Origin: Atrichornis clamosus | Lineage: Eukaryota; Chordata; Aves; Passeriformes; Menuridae | Reading direction: 5' to 3' | Assembly (NCBI GenBank): GCA_013400975.1 | Contig: WBMZ01005509.1 | Location: 124,001 to 188,000, forward strand | DNA: 64,000 bases | In this document: positions 13,541-25,649 of the stretch, piece after piece | How the letters are laid out: each line of letters begins with the position of its first letter | How positions within the stretch are numbered: the first letter of the stretch is position 1 | Program-made: the position numbers and the translations under genes | Notes under the pieces: generated by a model | The model's database searches: none | The model's input: the letters and a program-made list of their open reading frames with translations, nothing else | What the model was told of the DNA's origin: nothing

Positions 13541-14906
13541 TGCATCATAGGTGAAACCACTCAGACAAAATTATTCATCTGCAGGAATTTGTTCTACTAC
13601 TGATTTTTTATTTCAGTCCCCAATTAGGGAAAGTGCTTACACTACATTCATTTATAGTAACCATATTTTAAAATATCATTTATTGAGCAAGGATATTTTC
13701 CTCAGTAACATATAGGCTGTAAAAGTCTTCATGTCAAAACCAGTCTTTCTATACTCTAAAGCAATAGATCTTCTGCACAATATCTTATTATAAAGATTCT
13801 GTAACAACAATCAGCAATTTAAAATTTCAGCTACCAGTTGGTTTTGTGTGTCATATGTGTCATATCTTTAAAGAAACATTGCAAGATGACACCTTTTCAA
13901 GTGCCTCTGCTTCATTTATAGCCTGTCTTGTAAAAGAGTGTTTAGCAGACCAATGACTTGTACATTACAGAATGAGGAGTTTAATGGTTCTACATACTTC
14001 ATTTGAAAAATATCAATAACCATTCACAAGTCTTTTCTTGCATAAACTACATGAAAATCCCTATGTAGATGGTGCATAGCTTCTTTATGATTCATGTTAT
14101 GGATTGGTCAGTGTTGTGTGGTTTTGGTTTTTTGTTTGTGTTTTTTTTATTGCTAAATCACTTATAAAAGCATGGTTTTACCTGCAGACTTTAAGACATT
14201 GGTGATTAAATACATGTTTTATTCCTTACAAACACCTTCAGTTCCATGAATAGGCTGCATGGAATTATCTGTTTTCTACCATTATTAAAATTGAAAATAG
14301 TCATATTGAAGTAGTCAATAATATCTGTTTGGTAGAGTGTCAGTCTAATTCATTCAACCAAATTCAGAAAACAGGAAAGGACTTGTGTTACAAAACCCTG
14401 GACTGTTACTTCATGGCATTTCACTGTAAAAAACCAGACACTCAGAATGCAGATTTTCTAGTGTTTCCTTAGTTTAAACCATACATTTAATGATGTTAAG
14501 CCATGGCCAACAGGAGCACAGAACAGTAACTCTGACATGTCTGTGATAAGTAAAATGTGCAGTTTTCAATTTTTATTTACCAGCACTTAGCTGTTATCTA
14601 GCTCTCCATTTGGGCACACTGTTCTCCTTTGGATTTCAAGCTAACAATAACTATCTGATGTGTGGAAGGTCTGAGTTTTACTCTGTTCAAGGACCACCAT
14701 GGAAGTGGTTTGTCCTATACAGCCAAAGTGTATTTTTTTTTTAAATATGTGGTGATGTAATATTAAAGGATACTATAAGGTTCTTAACCAGATCTAATAC
14801 TTGTATAATCCCCTAATGTAGGTTAGGATTTTCTAGAATAAGATTTACCCTACTGTTTCCCAGTGAAACACCTAAAAAGCAAACCTCTTTAATGAAAAGA
14901 AACATT

Positions 14907-14910
<4 letters not shown>

Positions 14911-14939
<29 letters not shown>
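14911..14939 (+). repeat. GT dinucleotide microsatellite
   Basis: Uninterrupted GT run of about 14 to 15 units, followed by the alternating purine-pyrimidine CATATGCATG. It is a likely polymorphic locus and a candidate Z-DNA-forming stretch. Confidence 0.95.
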
Positions 14940-14940
<1 letters not shown>

Positions 14941-15699
14941 ATATGCATGTTTTAATTTTAACTTTCTTGTTACTTTTGTTAGAATAGATAAATCCGGCAA
15001 TAAACATTGTGGCACAAATACTAAACATTAATAACTGCAAGAGATATTAACAAATAATTGTATTTCCTGGTGCCAGGAAATTCCTATATTCCCTTTCTTC
15101 TACAGATGCCTGACATATTTCCCATAATGTATCTATCAACTAATTTCAGTGCCATTTGAGCTAGGCTGAAATCTTCCATTCTATGGTCTAACCTCTAGCA
15201 AAATACTGGAAGGTGACCTTTGAAGTTTTATCATTCCATTGGAAAGGTGAATAATTTAAATACTGAAACCCATCATTTAAAGCATCAAAATTCTAAGTGA
15301 ATGTAAGATTAGATTTTGTAGAGGGGGGTACCACTTAAAACATTTTTAGACGACAATTTGTTTTTACTTTCTTTAAGAAAGTTTGGGAAATTCAGCTCCA
15401 GGTATATGATTACAAAATTATTTTGTTGTAAAATAGAACCTGGACTTTGGCACAGAAGAGCTTATTTTCCTTACAAGTTATAATTAGGAAGGGTGTGGTC
15501 ACAGAAAAGTGTTAAATTTTTGCCCAATCATGTCTACTTTTGTGTAAAGTGAAATGTTACCTGGTATTGTCCCATAAAGCTTATGAACAGAAGGTTTGAT
15601 TGAAGATTTAATAAAATTAACACTACTTTCTTATTTTCTTCTTTTCTTCTTAATCTTCTCTTCAAGATGAAACTCATCAGCACTTGACAAAAACTGCAA

Positions 15700-15900
15700 A
15701 TAACAGCCAGATGCAGGAGCTGGTTTTATCTTTTTATGCAAGTATGTGGTGCTAATTAGTGCAAATTGATTAAACTTTAATTGCCTGATCCATGGCTAAT
15801 TAATATTTATAAGATGAATGAGCAAGAAAACCAGACATTTATTAAAACACTTTAATGATTTTTCATATGTTTTGACAAAGCAAAGCAAATAGATGTTATG
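15700..15900. promoter_or_regulatory. Candidate conserved non-coding element (homeodomain-word cluster)
   Basis: Two TAATTA cores (15753-15758, and within TAATTAAT at 15797-15804) plus a TTTAATTG word near 15776-15782 lie within about 50 bp. Such clusters are typical of homeodomain-bound enhancers. There is no repeat signature and no open frame. The call is inference from word composition in AT-rich DNA, where these words also arise by chance; conservation is untested. Confidence 0.25.
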
Positions 15901-18135
15901 AGTTTAGATGTGCCAGACATAAGTACAGTATTTCTTACATTTTCTATCAGCATCAGAAAACTAATCATTTTCCCCCACAAACTACATATGAAAAAAGTTT
16001 GTCTCTTCCACACAAGCATTATGGTGCAGTGTTCTAGTTTCTACTTAATTATGTAATTTGTTGAACAACAGAATGACATAGAATTATCAAGCCTCATGCA
16101 AGAAAATACACAACAACATCAGATAGAATGTGTGCAAAAGTCTGTCCTTTAAAATGGGTTGAAATGATTTGAACAGACTCAGTTTCTTCTTAGTATGTCT
16201 ATCTCAGCTGAAAATTTCTATGTTAACCCCAGTCTAACAATATGATGCTATGACTGCCAGCAGATTACTTCCTGAACCTCTCTAAAAGCTCATCTCTTGT
16301 TGATGTACAAAATACCGAGGCAATAATTCTTTCTGAATGATAACCCCAGTGCTTTGAATGCATTCTGTGAAAAAAAGAATAAAGTTTGTCTTGCTATCGT
16401 AGTGTACTCTAAAACTATTTTTAAGCCATTATGCTGCTTACTTTTCCTCAGTCCAGTGGGAAAGTCCATTACTGCTTTCATTCATTCTGATCCATGAAAC
16501 TGGATAACCTGCTAAACAAGTCTTTTAAGTAGTTGCCTCTTGGAGATACCCCATTTCTAACTAGGCTTTAATTTCAGGAAAAGTGTCTTCACCTTTGCTT
16601 AATCTTCCTACATTCTTTGCCTTCAGATCAGCCTGTAGTCTAAAAAAGAAATAATTGGGGTGTCAAGGGGGTGTGTCTTGGTATGTGCTAATAAATAAAA
16701 TAGGAAAAATAAGAGATATTTCATTTTGGCTCATGATTATTCATACCGTTCTACTGTTACCATTCTCCCCAGCAAATCTCAGCAGAAATGTTCTATATTT
16801 GGTTCAGATATGGCTAACTGTTAGAGGTTAGAAATGAAGCCAATTAGGACTCAGATTTCCTGTTCCTTGGTATAAATTACATTTGTGAACATAAACAATA
16901 TCAAAAACATGTGACATCTCTGGCAATCCAGCCAGAATAATCTCTATCATGTATTATTTGGTAGCATAAATGTCACCTTTTCTTTACATCTCCAAAGAAT
17001 AAACTCAGGGTTGATGAGTACAAACCCCCGATGGAACCTTTGGGCTACATTTTATCTAGCAAATAAAATGAAATTTCTTCTCTTTGCGTAAAGAGATGAG
17101 CTAAATTCATTGACATTGCTAGCTAAAGGAGGGTGATCACTGACCACAGGGCCATGTTGTATGGACTGTCTTGCATGCACACTGCTTAAAACTGTTCCCA
17201 TCTGTTACATGTCTAGATGGCACATCCAGAATAGTGGCAAGAAGGATAGAAAAGTTGCTAATCAGATGCTAATTTCTCTGTCCCTAGTTCTCTTTCAGCA
17301 GATTAGACGCAATCAAGAAACCTCAGCTACTTCAAGGCCATGTGACCTCTGACATACCTATGCACTGAAAAGTTGTAATTTTTAAACTTGTTGATGAAAT
17401 TCTCTTTATTTTCATTTCCTCTTTGTCTTAATTTTTTTTATGGCAGAAGCTAAATTAATCAGCCAAATAATTTTTTTTAATAAGTGGTCCCCAAATAATA
17501 CATTTTGAGCAATGATTGTAAGTGAGAAACACTGAAAACCTTCCCCTACTTAGTACAGTCAATTAGTAATTCTTTTCAGATAATACACTTTTTATACCCT
17601 TCTGCCCACACACTCACACACCCCCCACATACAGTTTTTTGATCAACTAAAAACATTCTGTAGTGAAAATTTTAGTAAAACATTGTTACTGTTATCCCGT
17701 TCAGCACTGCAAAAGAACTCTACTACACAAATATTTTAAAAAAAATCCTTTTAGAAAATAAAAATCATCTGGACTACTAAGTGATTTACCATAGCAAATT
17801 ATTAGAAGATTAGATTAACTTTCACATTCAGAAACAATTTATAAATAAATATATCTAAGCATTAGAGAAAGCATTTTGAATGGATGAATAAATGTGGTAG
17901 CCTATGGAGTAGCAACTATAAAAATCTGGAAGGGCAAAAATATTAAGTCATTCATTGTGTACATGAAGAATTCAGAAAGTTTCTGCTAAACTCAATTACA
18001 GATATCATTATGTACTATAATTTCTCAGTAAAAATTTGAACTATGCAGTAGATAATATTTTCTGGAGCACATGGAAACAAGTGTACACATAATCTGGGAC
18101 CACATGTAAAGAAGATAACACAGGATTGCAGACCA

Positions 18136-18272
18136 GTTGAGGCTGAAGGAGAACTGAAGGTTATGTGGTTCAAACCCTCTGCTTAAATAGGGCCACATAA
18201 AACCAGTTGCCCTGGGCTATGTCCAGATGGCTTTTAAATGTCACCCTCACAACAAAAAGTGTTTACCTAATC
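18136..18272 (-). mobile_element. CR1 LINE 3' fragment with internal deletion (minus)
   Basis: Reads as a reverse-complement CR1 3' region: 'CAAACCCTCTGCTTAAATAG', 'GGCCACATAAAACC.GTTGCCC' and 'ATGTCCAGATGGCTTTTAAAT' match the conserved avian CR1 block. At about 18240 the sequence jumps directly to 'TCACCCTCACAAC...GTGTTTACC', which is normally some 60 bp further along, so an internal deletion is likely. The octamer tail at the left is eroded. It is an old, dead copy. Confidence 0.75.
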
Positions 18273-18738
18273 TTAAATAATCTTGTAAATGCAGTATCAT
18301 CTGCCTGGTCATACAGTCAATGTTATGCATACATGCTTTCTTCCACTGGCCTTAAAGTTCAACAAATATAACAAAAATATAAGAATACATTTGAAATTGA
18401 AATTCAGTTAAATTTCACATATCACATGATGATTACACAAAAGACTACTGCCATGTGAAACAATGAAGCTCCAGAAAAAATTAGGACAGATTACCACCAA
18501 GTCTAAAATTCCCAATCAGAAAAATTGCTGCTAAAATCTTGTTCAGGGTTAGGAATCTAGTGTGTTCAGCACTAGTGTATAATCCCAGTCAGATTTGTCC
18601 AGTATGTCTCTGGATCATGCATAGGAGTTTGCAGGCCTAAGGGATATGGATCAGGTAAGGAGTAATGTTAGATCCCGCAGCTTTAGGAAAGCACACTTAG
18701 AGCTTTTCAAGGAGAATACTCAATAGGATCCTTTATGT

Positions 18739-19487
18739 GATGCCCCTCAGGGGTGCGTGCTGAGACCAGTGTTATTTAGCATCTTCATTAATGATATAGA
18801 TGAAGGGATTGAGGGCACCCTCAGCAAACTCGCAGGTGACACCAAAGTGAGTAGTGCTGTTGACACAGCTGAAGGATGGGATGGCATCCAGAGGAACCTG
18901 GACAAGTTCAGAAAGTGGGCGCATGGGAATCTCCTGAGGTTTAACAAGACCAAATGCAAGGTGCTGCACCTGGGTCAGGGCAACCCCCGGTATCAACACA
19001 GGCTGGGGATGAGCAGATGGAGAGCAGCCCTGCCCAGAAGGACTTGGGGGTGCTGGTGGGTGAGAGGCTGGACATGACCCAGCACTGTGCACTCACAGCC
19101 CAGAAAGCCAAACGTGTCCTGGGCTGCATCCAAAGCAGTGTGGGCAGCAGGGAGAGGGAGGGGATTCTGCCCCTCTGCTCTGCTCTGGTGAGACCCCACC
19201 TGCAGTGCTGCATCCAGCTCTGGGGTCCCAGCACAGGAAAGAAATGGACCTGCTGGAATAAATCCAGAGAAAGGCCACCAAAATGATTAGAGGGATGGAA
19301 CACCTCTCCTATGAGGAAAGGCTAAGAGAATTGTGGTTGTTCAGGAGAAGGGAAGGATTTGGGGTGACCTAATTTTTGCCTTTCAGTATCTGAAGAGAGT
19401 CTACAAGAGAGGGACTTTTTACAAGGGCATGTACTAATAGGACAAGAGTAAGTTATTTTAAACTGAGAGTAGATTTAGACTAAGTAC
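18739..19487 (+). mobile_element. CR1 LINE ORF2 (reverse transcriptase C-terminal part), 5' piece of a split element
   Basis: Plus-strand CR1 covering the end of the reverse transcriptase domain and the start of the 3' region. The first frame (18739-19011 approx.) reads [16 protein letters not shown] and then, some 20 residues on, a KLAGDTK motif where CR1 normally has F-A-D-D. The first catalytic aspartate is thus replaced by glycine. It continues through [17 protein letters not shown] frameshift near 19010 moves the reading to another frame ([13 protein letters not shown], then LVRPHLQCCIQLWGP), and the frame breaks again near 19235. The match fades at about 19487. The copy is a 5'-truncated relic; the 3' remainder appears to be at 21636-21858. 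Confidence 0.9.
18757..19286 (+). pseudogene. Broken CR1 reverse transcriptase reading frame
   Basis: Two overlapping frames, 18757-19077 and 18954-19286, together carry the C-terminal fingers/palm and thumb-side region of the CR1 ORF2 polymerase. A frameshift joins them and a second shift follows near 19235. The catalytic A-D-D motif reads A-G-D, so the enzyme would be inactive even without the shifts. Only about 180 codons remain of a protein normally several times longer. Confidence 0.85.
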
Positions 19488-21635
19488 GTATGTAACATTG
19501 AGCTTCATTTATGTGTTTACATAATGAATAATCTCTTCTACCTTCTATGTTGAGAATACTTTTGGATACTTTTCCATAACAAATAAATGTTTTCAACCTG
19601 CTCAGTTGCAATTAAACACTTAGACCATTCTTTTTATTGTGGTTTTAAACTCTATTCTGAATTTTTTTCAGTTATTAATACTTCAGTCATAATGCTGGAG
19701 CAGCTTCAGTCATAATGCTGGAGCAGCTTCTAGTGTATCATAACTGCATATTTAAAATAACCTCCCACTATAATCTAAATTCTCTTAACAATAAAATGTG
19801 AAACATCTCTAATTGTCTTTAGGAAATCATGAAAGAAAAATAGAGAGGAGAAAAGGGTAAAAAGAAAGAAATGTTCAAAAATATCAGCTGCAGGTTCTCA
19901 GAATCTTACCACAATTTTTAAAAGAAGATAAAATTTGCAGAGGATGGCTGTACCAAGGAAGGGAGAAAATGTGCTCCTTGAACTGACTGACAAAGATATT
20001 CTCTCAGGCAGTGCTATTCGAAGACAAAGAAATAAAAATGCATTCAAGATTTTTATTAACATTCTAAATCACTTCCTCTGTAATAAATGAATAACATTAA
20101 CAAAATTAATAGAGGATTTTAAAGGATCCTAAAATTAAAGGATCAAACCTGTTCTCAGACTAGTATAAAAATGTAGACTAATTCAAAATCAGTGTCTTGT
20201 ACATGGAAATACTGATTTTGCCAATACATTTACTGCTTTTAATACAACATGCAATGAAATGGCAATGTACATCTGTGTTTCTGAAGGGAGACTTGAACCT
20301 CAGTCTTTTGCAGAATGAGTAGCTTCAGCTTTTTCATTCTTTTTTTTCTCATTTAAAAAAAAAGGCATTTTCTTCCCTTGAAATGGTCCATTCCTTCATC
20401 TCTATGAAAGGGCTAGAAAGTAGTTTTTAATATACTTTAGGAAGGCCACTGTTCAGCAGCTGAACCTGTTCCCAATGGCCTAGTTGGGCAATGACGATCT
20501 TTTGCCCTTGGCTATTGATACAATATCTCCAAAGGAACTTCTTGTCCTTTGTTTTGTCATTTTATTATGCAGATGTCCTGTGCAGACCACAGGGAAGGGA
20601 AGTATTTCAAAATATTAGAGAAGATATGCTTCTGTGTGTGTATGTATGTATGTGGAAGCCCATTTCAGTTCTTAGTTTTTCCAGTAACTGAGGGAATTTT
20701 GATGCCATTTTTGACATCCAAGGTTCTTTTGAAAGACTCTTGCATCTGCACTCACTTCTGCTGGCTAGTGCAAGCTACAAAACATTTGAAGTCCCGGTCA
20801 TCCTGTCAGTAAACCAGACCTGTTTCTGCCTGTTTTATGAGTCTGGTATTGTTTTTCATGAAAAGCAAACTTGACAAGGATGGGGAAAATCTAGCATGTA
20901 CCTCGGTATCATCCTAATGTGTTTGAGATACAACTGCATTGAGGAACCAGGAAAAAGTAAAATATTCCCATGACCCATAATATATATTTTTTAAAAAGCA
21001 GAAAGGAATGATACAGAACTAGAATGGACTTCTGACTCCAAGAAAGTATTATTGCAAGACACTGGTATACACAGTTCAATTTATAAACTTATCAAAACCT
21101 ATTTTAAAAGTAGTTAAAATGCTTTTATATTTTTCATATTTGAAGAGAACCAAGATGTCTTTCACCTCTGATGATTAAAAAGGTCACTAAAACCCCAGCT
21201 CAATTTTATTACTTAACTGTTTGTTGATAGTTTAGTAATTACAGGCTTTTGATAGAGCATTGCCCGTTCCCTTAGGTATTTTTCCTCCTTCTCTCATCTT
21301 CACTATTTCATATATTTGTAGAAGAGTATTTTAATGACATTTTAATATTCAACAGGTAACATAGCCATTTCAGTTTCTACATAGTTTCCTTCACACGTTT
21401 ATTCATGTTCTAGTGGCCATCCCAGTTTGATTAAGAATTTTCAACATTAAGTGGAAACATCCTGTAATAGATGTACAAGTTATTGACAAACTGAAAAAAA
21501 AAAAATTAAAGAAAAAGTTGTGTCAGGACCAGTCCTTGACCTGGATCCCAACAATACACACGTTCTTGTGTACACATTTCTCTATCTAATCTTCTAAGAG
21601 CAGATATATCTAAAAGCATACCTAAAAGAAACCTA
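19488..21635. other. Sequence separating two consecutive CR1 pieces
   Basis: About 2.1 kb of AT-rich sequence between CR1 parts that adjoin in the family's normal order. CTAAG occurs at 19480-19484 and again at 21594-21598, so a 5-bp target duplication around an insertion at 19485-21593 is possible. I see no terminal inverted repeats, no poly(A) tail and no coding frame. It contains the 23-bp duplication at 19681. It could be an unrecognised mobile insert, or the two CR1 pieces may have separate origins. Confidence 0.4.
19681..19730 (+). repeat. 23-bp perfect tandem duplication
   Basis: The unit at 19681-19703 is repeated exactly at 19704-19726, followed by CTTC, the start of a third unit. 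It is a recent local duplication in otherwise unique sequence. Confidence 0.95.
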
Positions 21636-21858
21636 ACTGGAGCAGAAAAAAGTTCTTCACCCAGAGGGTGGTTGGGCACTGGAACAGGCTCCCCAGGGAA
21701 GTGGTCACAGCACCAGCCTGACAGAGTTCAAGATGTGTTTGTACAACACTCTTGGAAACATGGTGTGGCTCGGGGATGGTCCTGTGCAGGCAGGGCAAGG
21801 AGTTGGACTCGATCCTTGTGGGTGCCTTCTAACTCAGGATATTCTGTGCTTCTGTGAT
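21636..21858 (+). mobile_element. CR1 LINE 3' terminal piece (plus)
   Basis: A good match to the avian CR1 3' UTR, running from 'AAAGTTCTTCACCCAGAGGG' through 'GGGCACTGGAACAGGCTCCC' and 'GAGTTGGACTCGATCC' to the degenerate terminal octamers ATTCTGTG CTTCTGTG ATT. The 3' end is therefore intact in layout. It begins almost exactly where the same-strand CR1 at 18739-19487 stops in family coordinates. The simplest reading is one element split by about 2.1 kb. Confidence 0.92.
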
Positions 21859-23233
21859 TATAGTGTTCTTTCTCTTACCAGTGTAAGCATACCACAGACA
21901 ATGACACATATCTTGTGGAAACAACTTTTCCTAAAATTAAGATAAGTTGATTTTTTGAAGTATTAAACTGGCTGGACAGAAGTTTAGACAGATTGGCTCT
22001 AAAATTTCAGCAATACCAACATATTTTTTTTCTGACTTTTTCTCTGACTTTATCCATGAAAAGAGGAAGGAAGATGATATTCTTTCTCTTTTGCTGTGTT
22101 TTCTTCTGCATAGTTCACCAGCAGTAAACTCTCTGTAGTTAATTTCCCATTTAATGTAGTAAAATTACTGCAGCAGAGAAATGTTCAAGAATAACATTTG
22201 GACTAGCTGCTTTCAAATATTGGTATGTTTGACGTTTTCTTGCAATACTTTTTGTGACAGAATATTCATCTTGCAAAATTATTACTGTGGTACAACCAGC
22301 TATTCCATGAGGAAATCACAGACTAATTTTTTTTCTTTATATTTATTAAACTGGCTAAAAATCTGAAATAACTAAATGGCATAAAATGGCATAACACCGT
22401 AGACATAAATAGAAGTATCTTCTATCCTAAATACTGCTAGTGTCCACAAACACTCAACTTATTCTCCTGAAAGACTATCTCTTCGAATATATTCTTGTCA
22501 CCTATGATCGTTTCTAACCATTTCATTAACTACTATGCACATCCACTCTTTCAAATATAATTAAACCATTCTTAAATCTGTGGAGTTGTTACATGGTCCT
22601 TTATGGTTTTTCAAGCTTACTTTATGTGCCTAAATTTATGCAGACATAATAACATTTCATTAACAAAATTTAGGATCACTTTGAGAAACACTTTGAATTT
22701 AAGTGAAATTTATGTCTCCAAATTGGTACTTAAATTTCTTGTAGGGTTTGAACCCTAGAATCAACCAATCTGGTTTTCTTTATTCACAGAGTTTCTTGTT
22801 TGCTCCAGAATTGAGCTGGAGTGCAAATGAACATGTAGGAGGGAAGGATCAGGGCTCTGGAGTAAAGCAGAAAGTAAATTATCTTGTCAACGTGAGTTGT
22901 GGCTAGAGCTTTTGTGCTTAATGTAGACACTCCAAGAGATCCTTGGCCCTCAAGCAAAAGGAGAACAGCTTATGTCTGTGGTAGTCAAGACATTTTATAT
23001 GTTTGATGAACTGGATCCCTCTTCAGTTTATTCTGTGAGCATTTAAGCCTATTCCAAATATGAGAAAAGAGTTTTTTGGTAAAATTAAGGTTGGTGCTTT
23101 TTTTAAGATAGTTTTACTATCATTTGCTCTTTGACTTGTATTTTTAAAATCTGCTATCATATTTCAAATACTAGATGACCAGTTTAATCTAGGAATGAAA
23201 ATTATAGTTTGTGTCTTCATAGATAGTTATATG

Positions 23234-23274
23234 TGAGAGAGAGAGAGAAAGAGAGAGACAGGGAGAGAGACTGA
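23234..23274 (+). repeat. GA-rich microsatellite
   Basis: (GA)n interrupted by AAA, CAGG and C; purine tract of about 40 bp. Confidence 0.85.
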
Positions 23275-24239
23275 GATTATGTAGTACTTCCATGTGGAAG
23301 CTCTACATTTGTGGTTGAATTTCAGGCTGAGAGTTTTCCACACTTGGAGAACACAAAGCATATAGCACATCACACTTCTCTCCAGAGGGGAAATCATGCA
23401 GTGCCAGTTTGAACTAAGTCAAAGGATAGAGACCTTTCTATCTTGCATGTTTACTCACTATACCACAGGGAAAAAAAGAAGAGCCAAGAATGAAAGATCA
23501 CAAAGATAAAAGTATAACTACAATTGTGTCTGTCTTCTTTATGAGCACAACCCTTCCCCCATAACAGGTGAATATAACTAGTTAACTGGAGCAGAAGTCT
23601 GCTCTCTCTCTTCCCTTTCCTACTCCAGCTCTGTTGCCTACTTTCAGCATCAAATGTTCAGCCATGTTTGTCAAATGTTGCTCACAAAACACTGGGAAGT
23701 TAAGATGTTGACATTACAAAATTCTGGGTGTTAGGACCCAACTCTGTCCCCAGTCAAACTGATACAACTCGCTTCCTAGTTATGTCAAGTGTTGGGTTGC
23801 ACTAACACTGAGCTGAGCTACAGGCACAACTGGACCTTAATCTTTCAAAAGGCTCCTTAATAACTTGAGTGCTTAATTCAAAACTGTTCCACAGGTAAAT
23901 CAATTACTGTGTTAAGTGAGTCTGCCACTAGAACAATGAGAAAATATACCTAAGCTCTTTATGCAGTCCCACATTTGTGCTGAACACAATGAAATTTACT
24001 GATTATAGGTGCTTAGAGTTTTGTTGATTTTTAAAAATTATTATTTTAAAGGAACAAAATCAGAAATACACACAAAAATTGTAGAACACATTTTCATGCT
24101 TTGAAAAACAGCTATCACTTTGACTACACTGGATCTGTTCATTTTTCTCAGGGATGTAACAATTAAATAGATCTATGAAGAACAGAGTATGAGACCCTCG
24201 AGGTCATACTGGACGTGTTTTCTCAGTTTGCTCATGCTG

Positions 24240-24660
24240 AGCTAAAAAGCTGTTGTCTAAAGCAGTAGCAGCAAAAAGAAAATGCATTAAATAAAAAAAA
24301 AAAAAGCAGGCTCCTGTGAATTTATGAGGAGTGCATCACAAAGACAAATATTTCAGCCATGCAATTCCATTCGGCCTTTTCAGCTGTGTGTCCATAGCAA
24401 GTCAACGGCTAAATTGAAAAATCAATTCCAATTTAAATTATTGGAATAAAGAACACCAGGAGTCAGAGATAAAATGGCTTTGTTCTCTGAGATCCTTTTT
24501 AATTGGAAAGTTATTTCTTCAGGGTATTCTAATGGTTCTGAGGAAAGATTGCAAAACAAAGTTGATCGGCTGGGGGAAGGTTAATAGCTAATGTGCTTTT
24601 CTTGCTGCACAGCAGCCTCCTGTCTTTATGACATCCTCCATCGTATGTGAAAAGAACCAT
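24240..24660. promoter_or_regulatory. Candidate conserved non-coding element
   Basis: About 400 bp of complex, non-repetitive sequence with more balanced composition than its surroundings. It contains words such as TTTAATTGG, CAATTCCAATTTAAATTATTGG, which is partly self-complementary, and a GCTGCACAGCAGC palindrome near 24604. It is free of recognisable transposons and open frames. Calling it conserved is only a guess from its texture. Confidence 0.2.
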
Positions 24661-24860
24661 GATTCTAAATAACTTGATACATATGACTGTAGTGTCTCCC
24701 AAAGAAATCCTATTATGGATGTTACTCTGACATATTCAGAGCAGCCTGACTGACATTCTGACCAGAATTTCTTTGCTTACAGGTGTTTATATGGTCATTT
24801 TCTTAAACATTCCATGTCACTGAGTGGTTTTGCTGAACATTTATATGATTTTGTAAGTAT

Positions 24861-24980
24861 CAGAGAAATTGTAAACAACATAATAATAGCTGAACATATG
24901 GAAAGCATTTTCCTTTTGTTCAGAGAAATTGTAAACAACATAATAATAGCTGAACATATGGAAAGCATTTTCCTTTTGTT
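24861..24980 (+). repeat. Perfect 60-bp tandem duplication
   Basis: Positions 24861-24920 and 24921-24980 are identical over all 60 bases. The unit is complex sequence, not a microsatellite. Complete identity means a very recent duplication, a polymorphic VNTR-like allele, or an assembly error. Confidence 0.97.
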
Positions 24981-25377
24981 TCAAGACTGAAACAATAACT
25001 GAAGTGAACTATCAGCTACTACAGGTAGAAAAACTGAGGAGAAACTGTGATTACAGAGCAGAAATGGGATTATGCTGACATGGGACAGAGTGAGAAAGGA
25101 AAGACAAAACATTGCTGGGAAGAAGAAAAGGATAATGAATGAATAAAAAGTCATTATGCTTAAACTAAAAGAGAGCAGAAAAGACAGCCTTGTTTCTCAT
25201 ATAACCAACATCTAGAAGTGTCATGGTTTAGTTATAACATCAGTGTAACCTTTGCTCTGTTAGCAGGAAGCTGTTTAGGGCAGCTGTAGATTAGAAATCT
25301 TAAATGGGCATTTAATTTGAAATTAATAAAACAGTTATGGTATGTGTTAAGAAAAGTTACTGAGGTTTTCTTAGTAT

Positions 25378-25649
25378 ATTTAATTAGTGTAAAAGAGATA
25401 AATCTAGTTGCCATGTAATGAACTGAGAACTGCAGATACAGTAAATGTGTACTTACGTTCCTATTATTAATGCATTAAACTTGTAAGAATGTTTAGGAAT
25501 TTAATTAGCATTTAATAAGATAGCTATAGCAAATTACAGTAGTTAGATGTTAAATGTAAATTAATATTTTTAGTATTTAATTGATATTAACTAATTAATT
25601 ACTGTTTATTACATGGCAACTAGATTTATCTTTTATAGAGTTATTAAAT
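25378..25649. mobile_element. Candidate foldback/MITE-like element with inverted-repeat arms
   Basis: A 24-base stretch at 25396-25419 reappears as its exact reverse complement at 25608-25631. The similarity continues outward with mismatches to about 25378 and 25649 (ATTTAAT near each end), and a few bases inward. The arms are roughly 45 bp and enclose about 180 bp of AT-rich DNA. There is no open frame. This layout fits a small non-autonomous DNA transposon or other foldback element, but no clear target duplication or known terminal motif was seen, so family membership is unknown. Confidence 0.6.

Larger units (their letters stand above)
7355..18135. other. Long AT-rich non-coding stretch with microsatellites
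   Basis: No supported gene. Small features are a GGGAGA-rich purine tract (9258-9302), an 18-bp palindrome (TTTCTGCA-AG-TGCAGAAA, 10911-10928), an A/C-rich low-complexity block (11630-11765), an ATAGG repeat (12763-12780), a TA-rich tract (13501-13540), a GT microsatellite (14911-14939) and a homeodomain-word-rich block (15700-15900). A stretch at 8191-8250 resembles an old palindromic interspersed repeat. Everything else looks single-copy. Confidence 0.5.
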
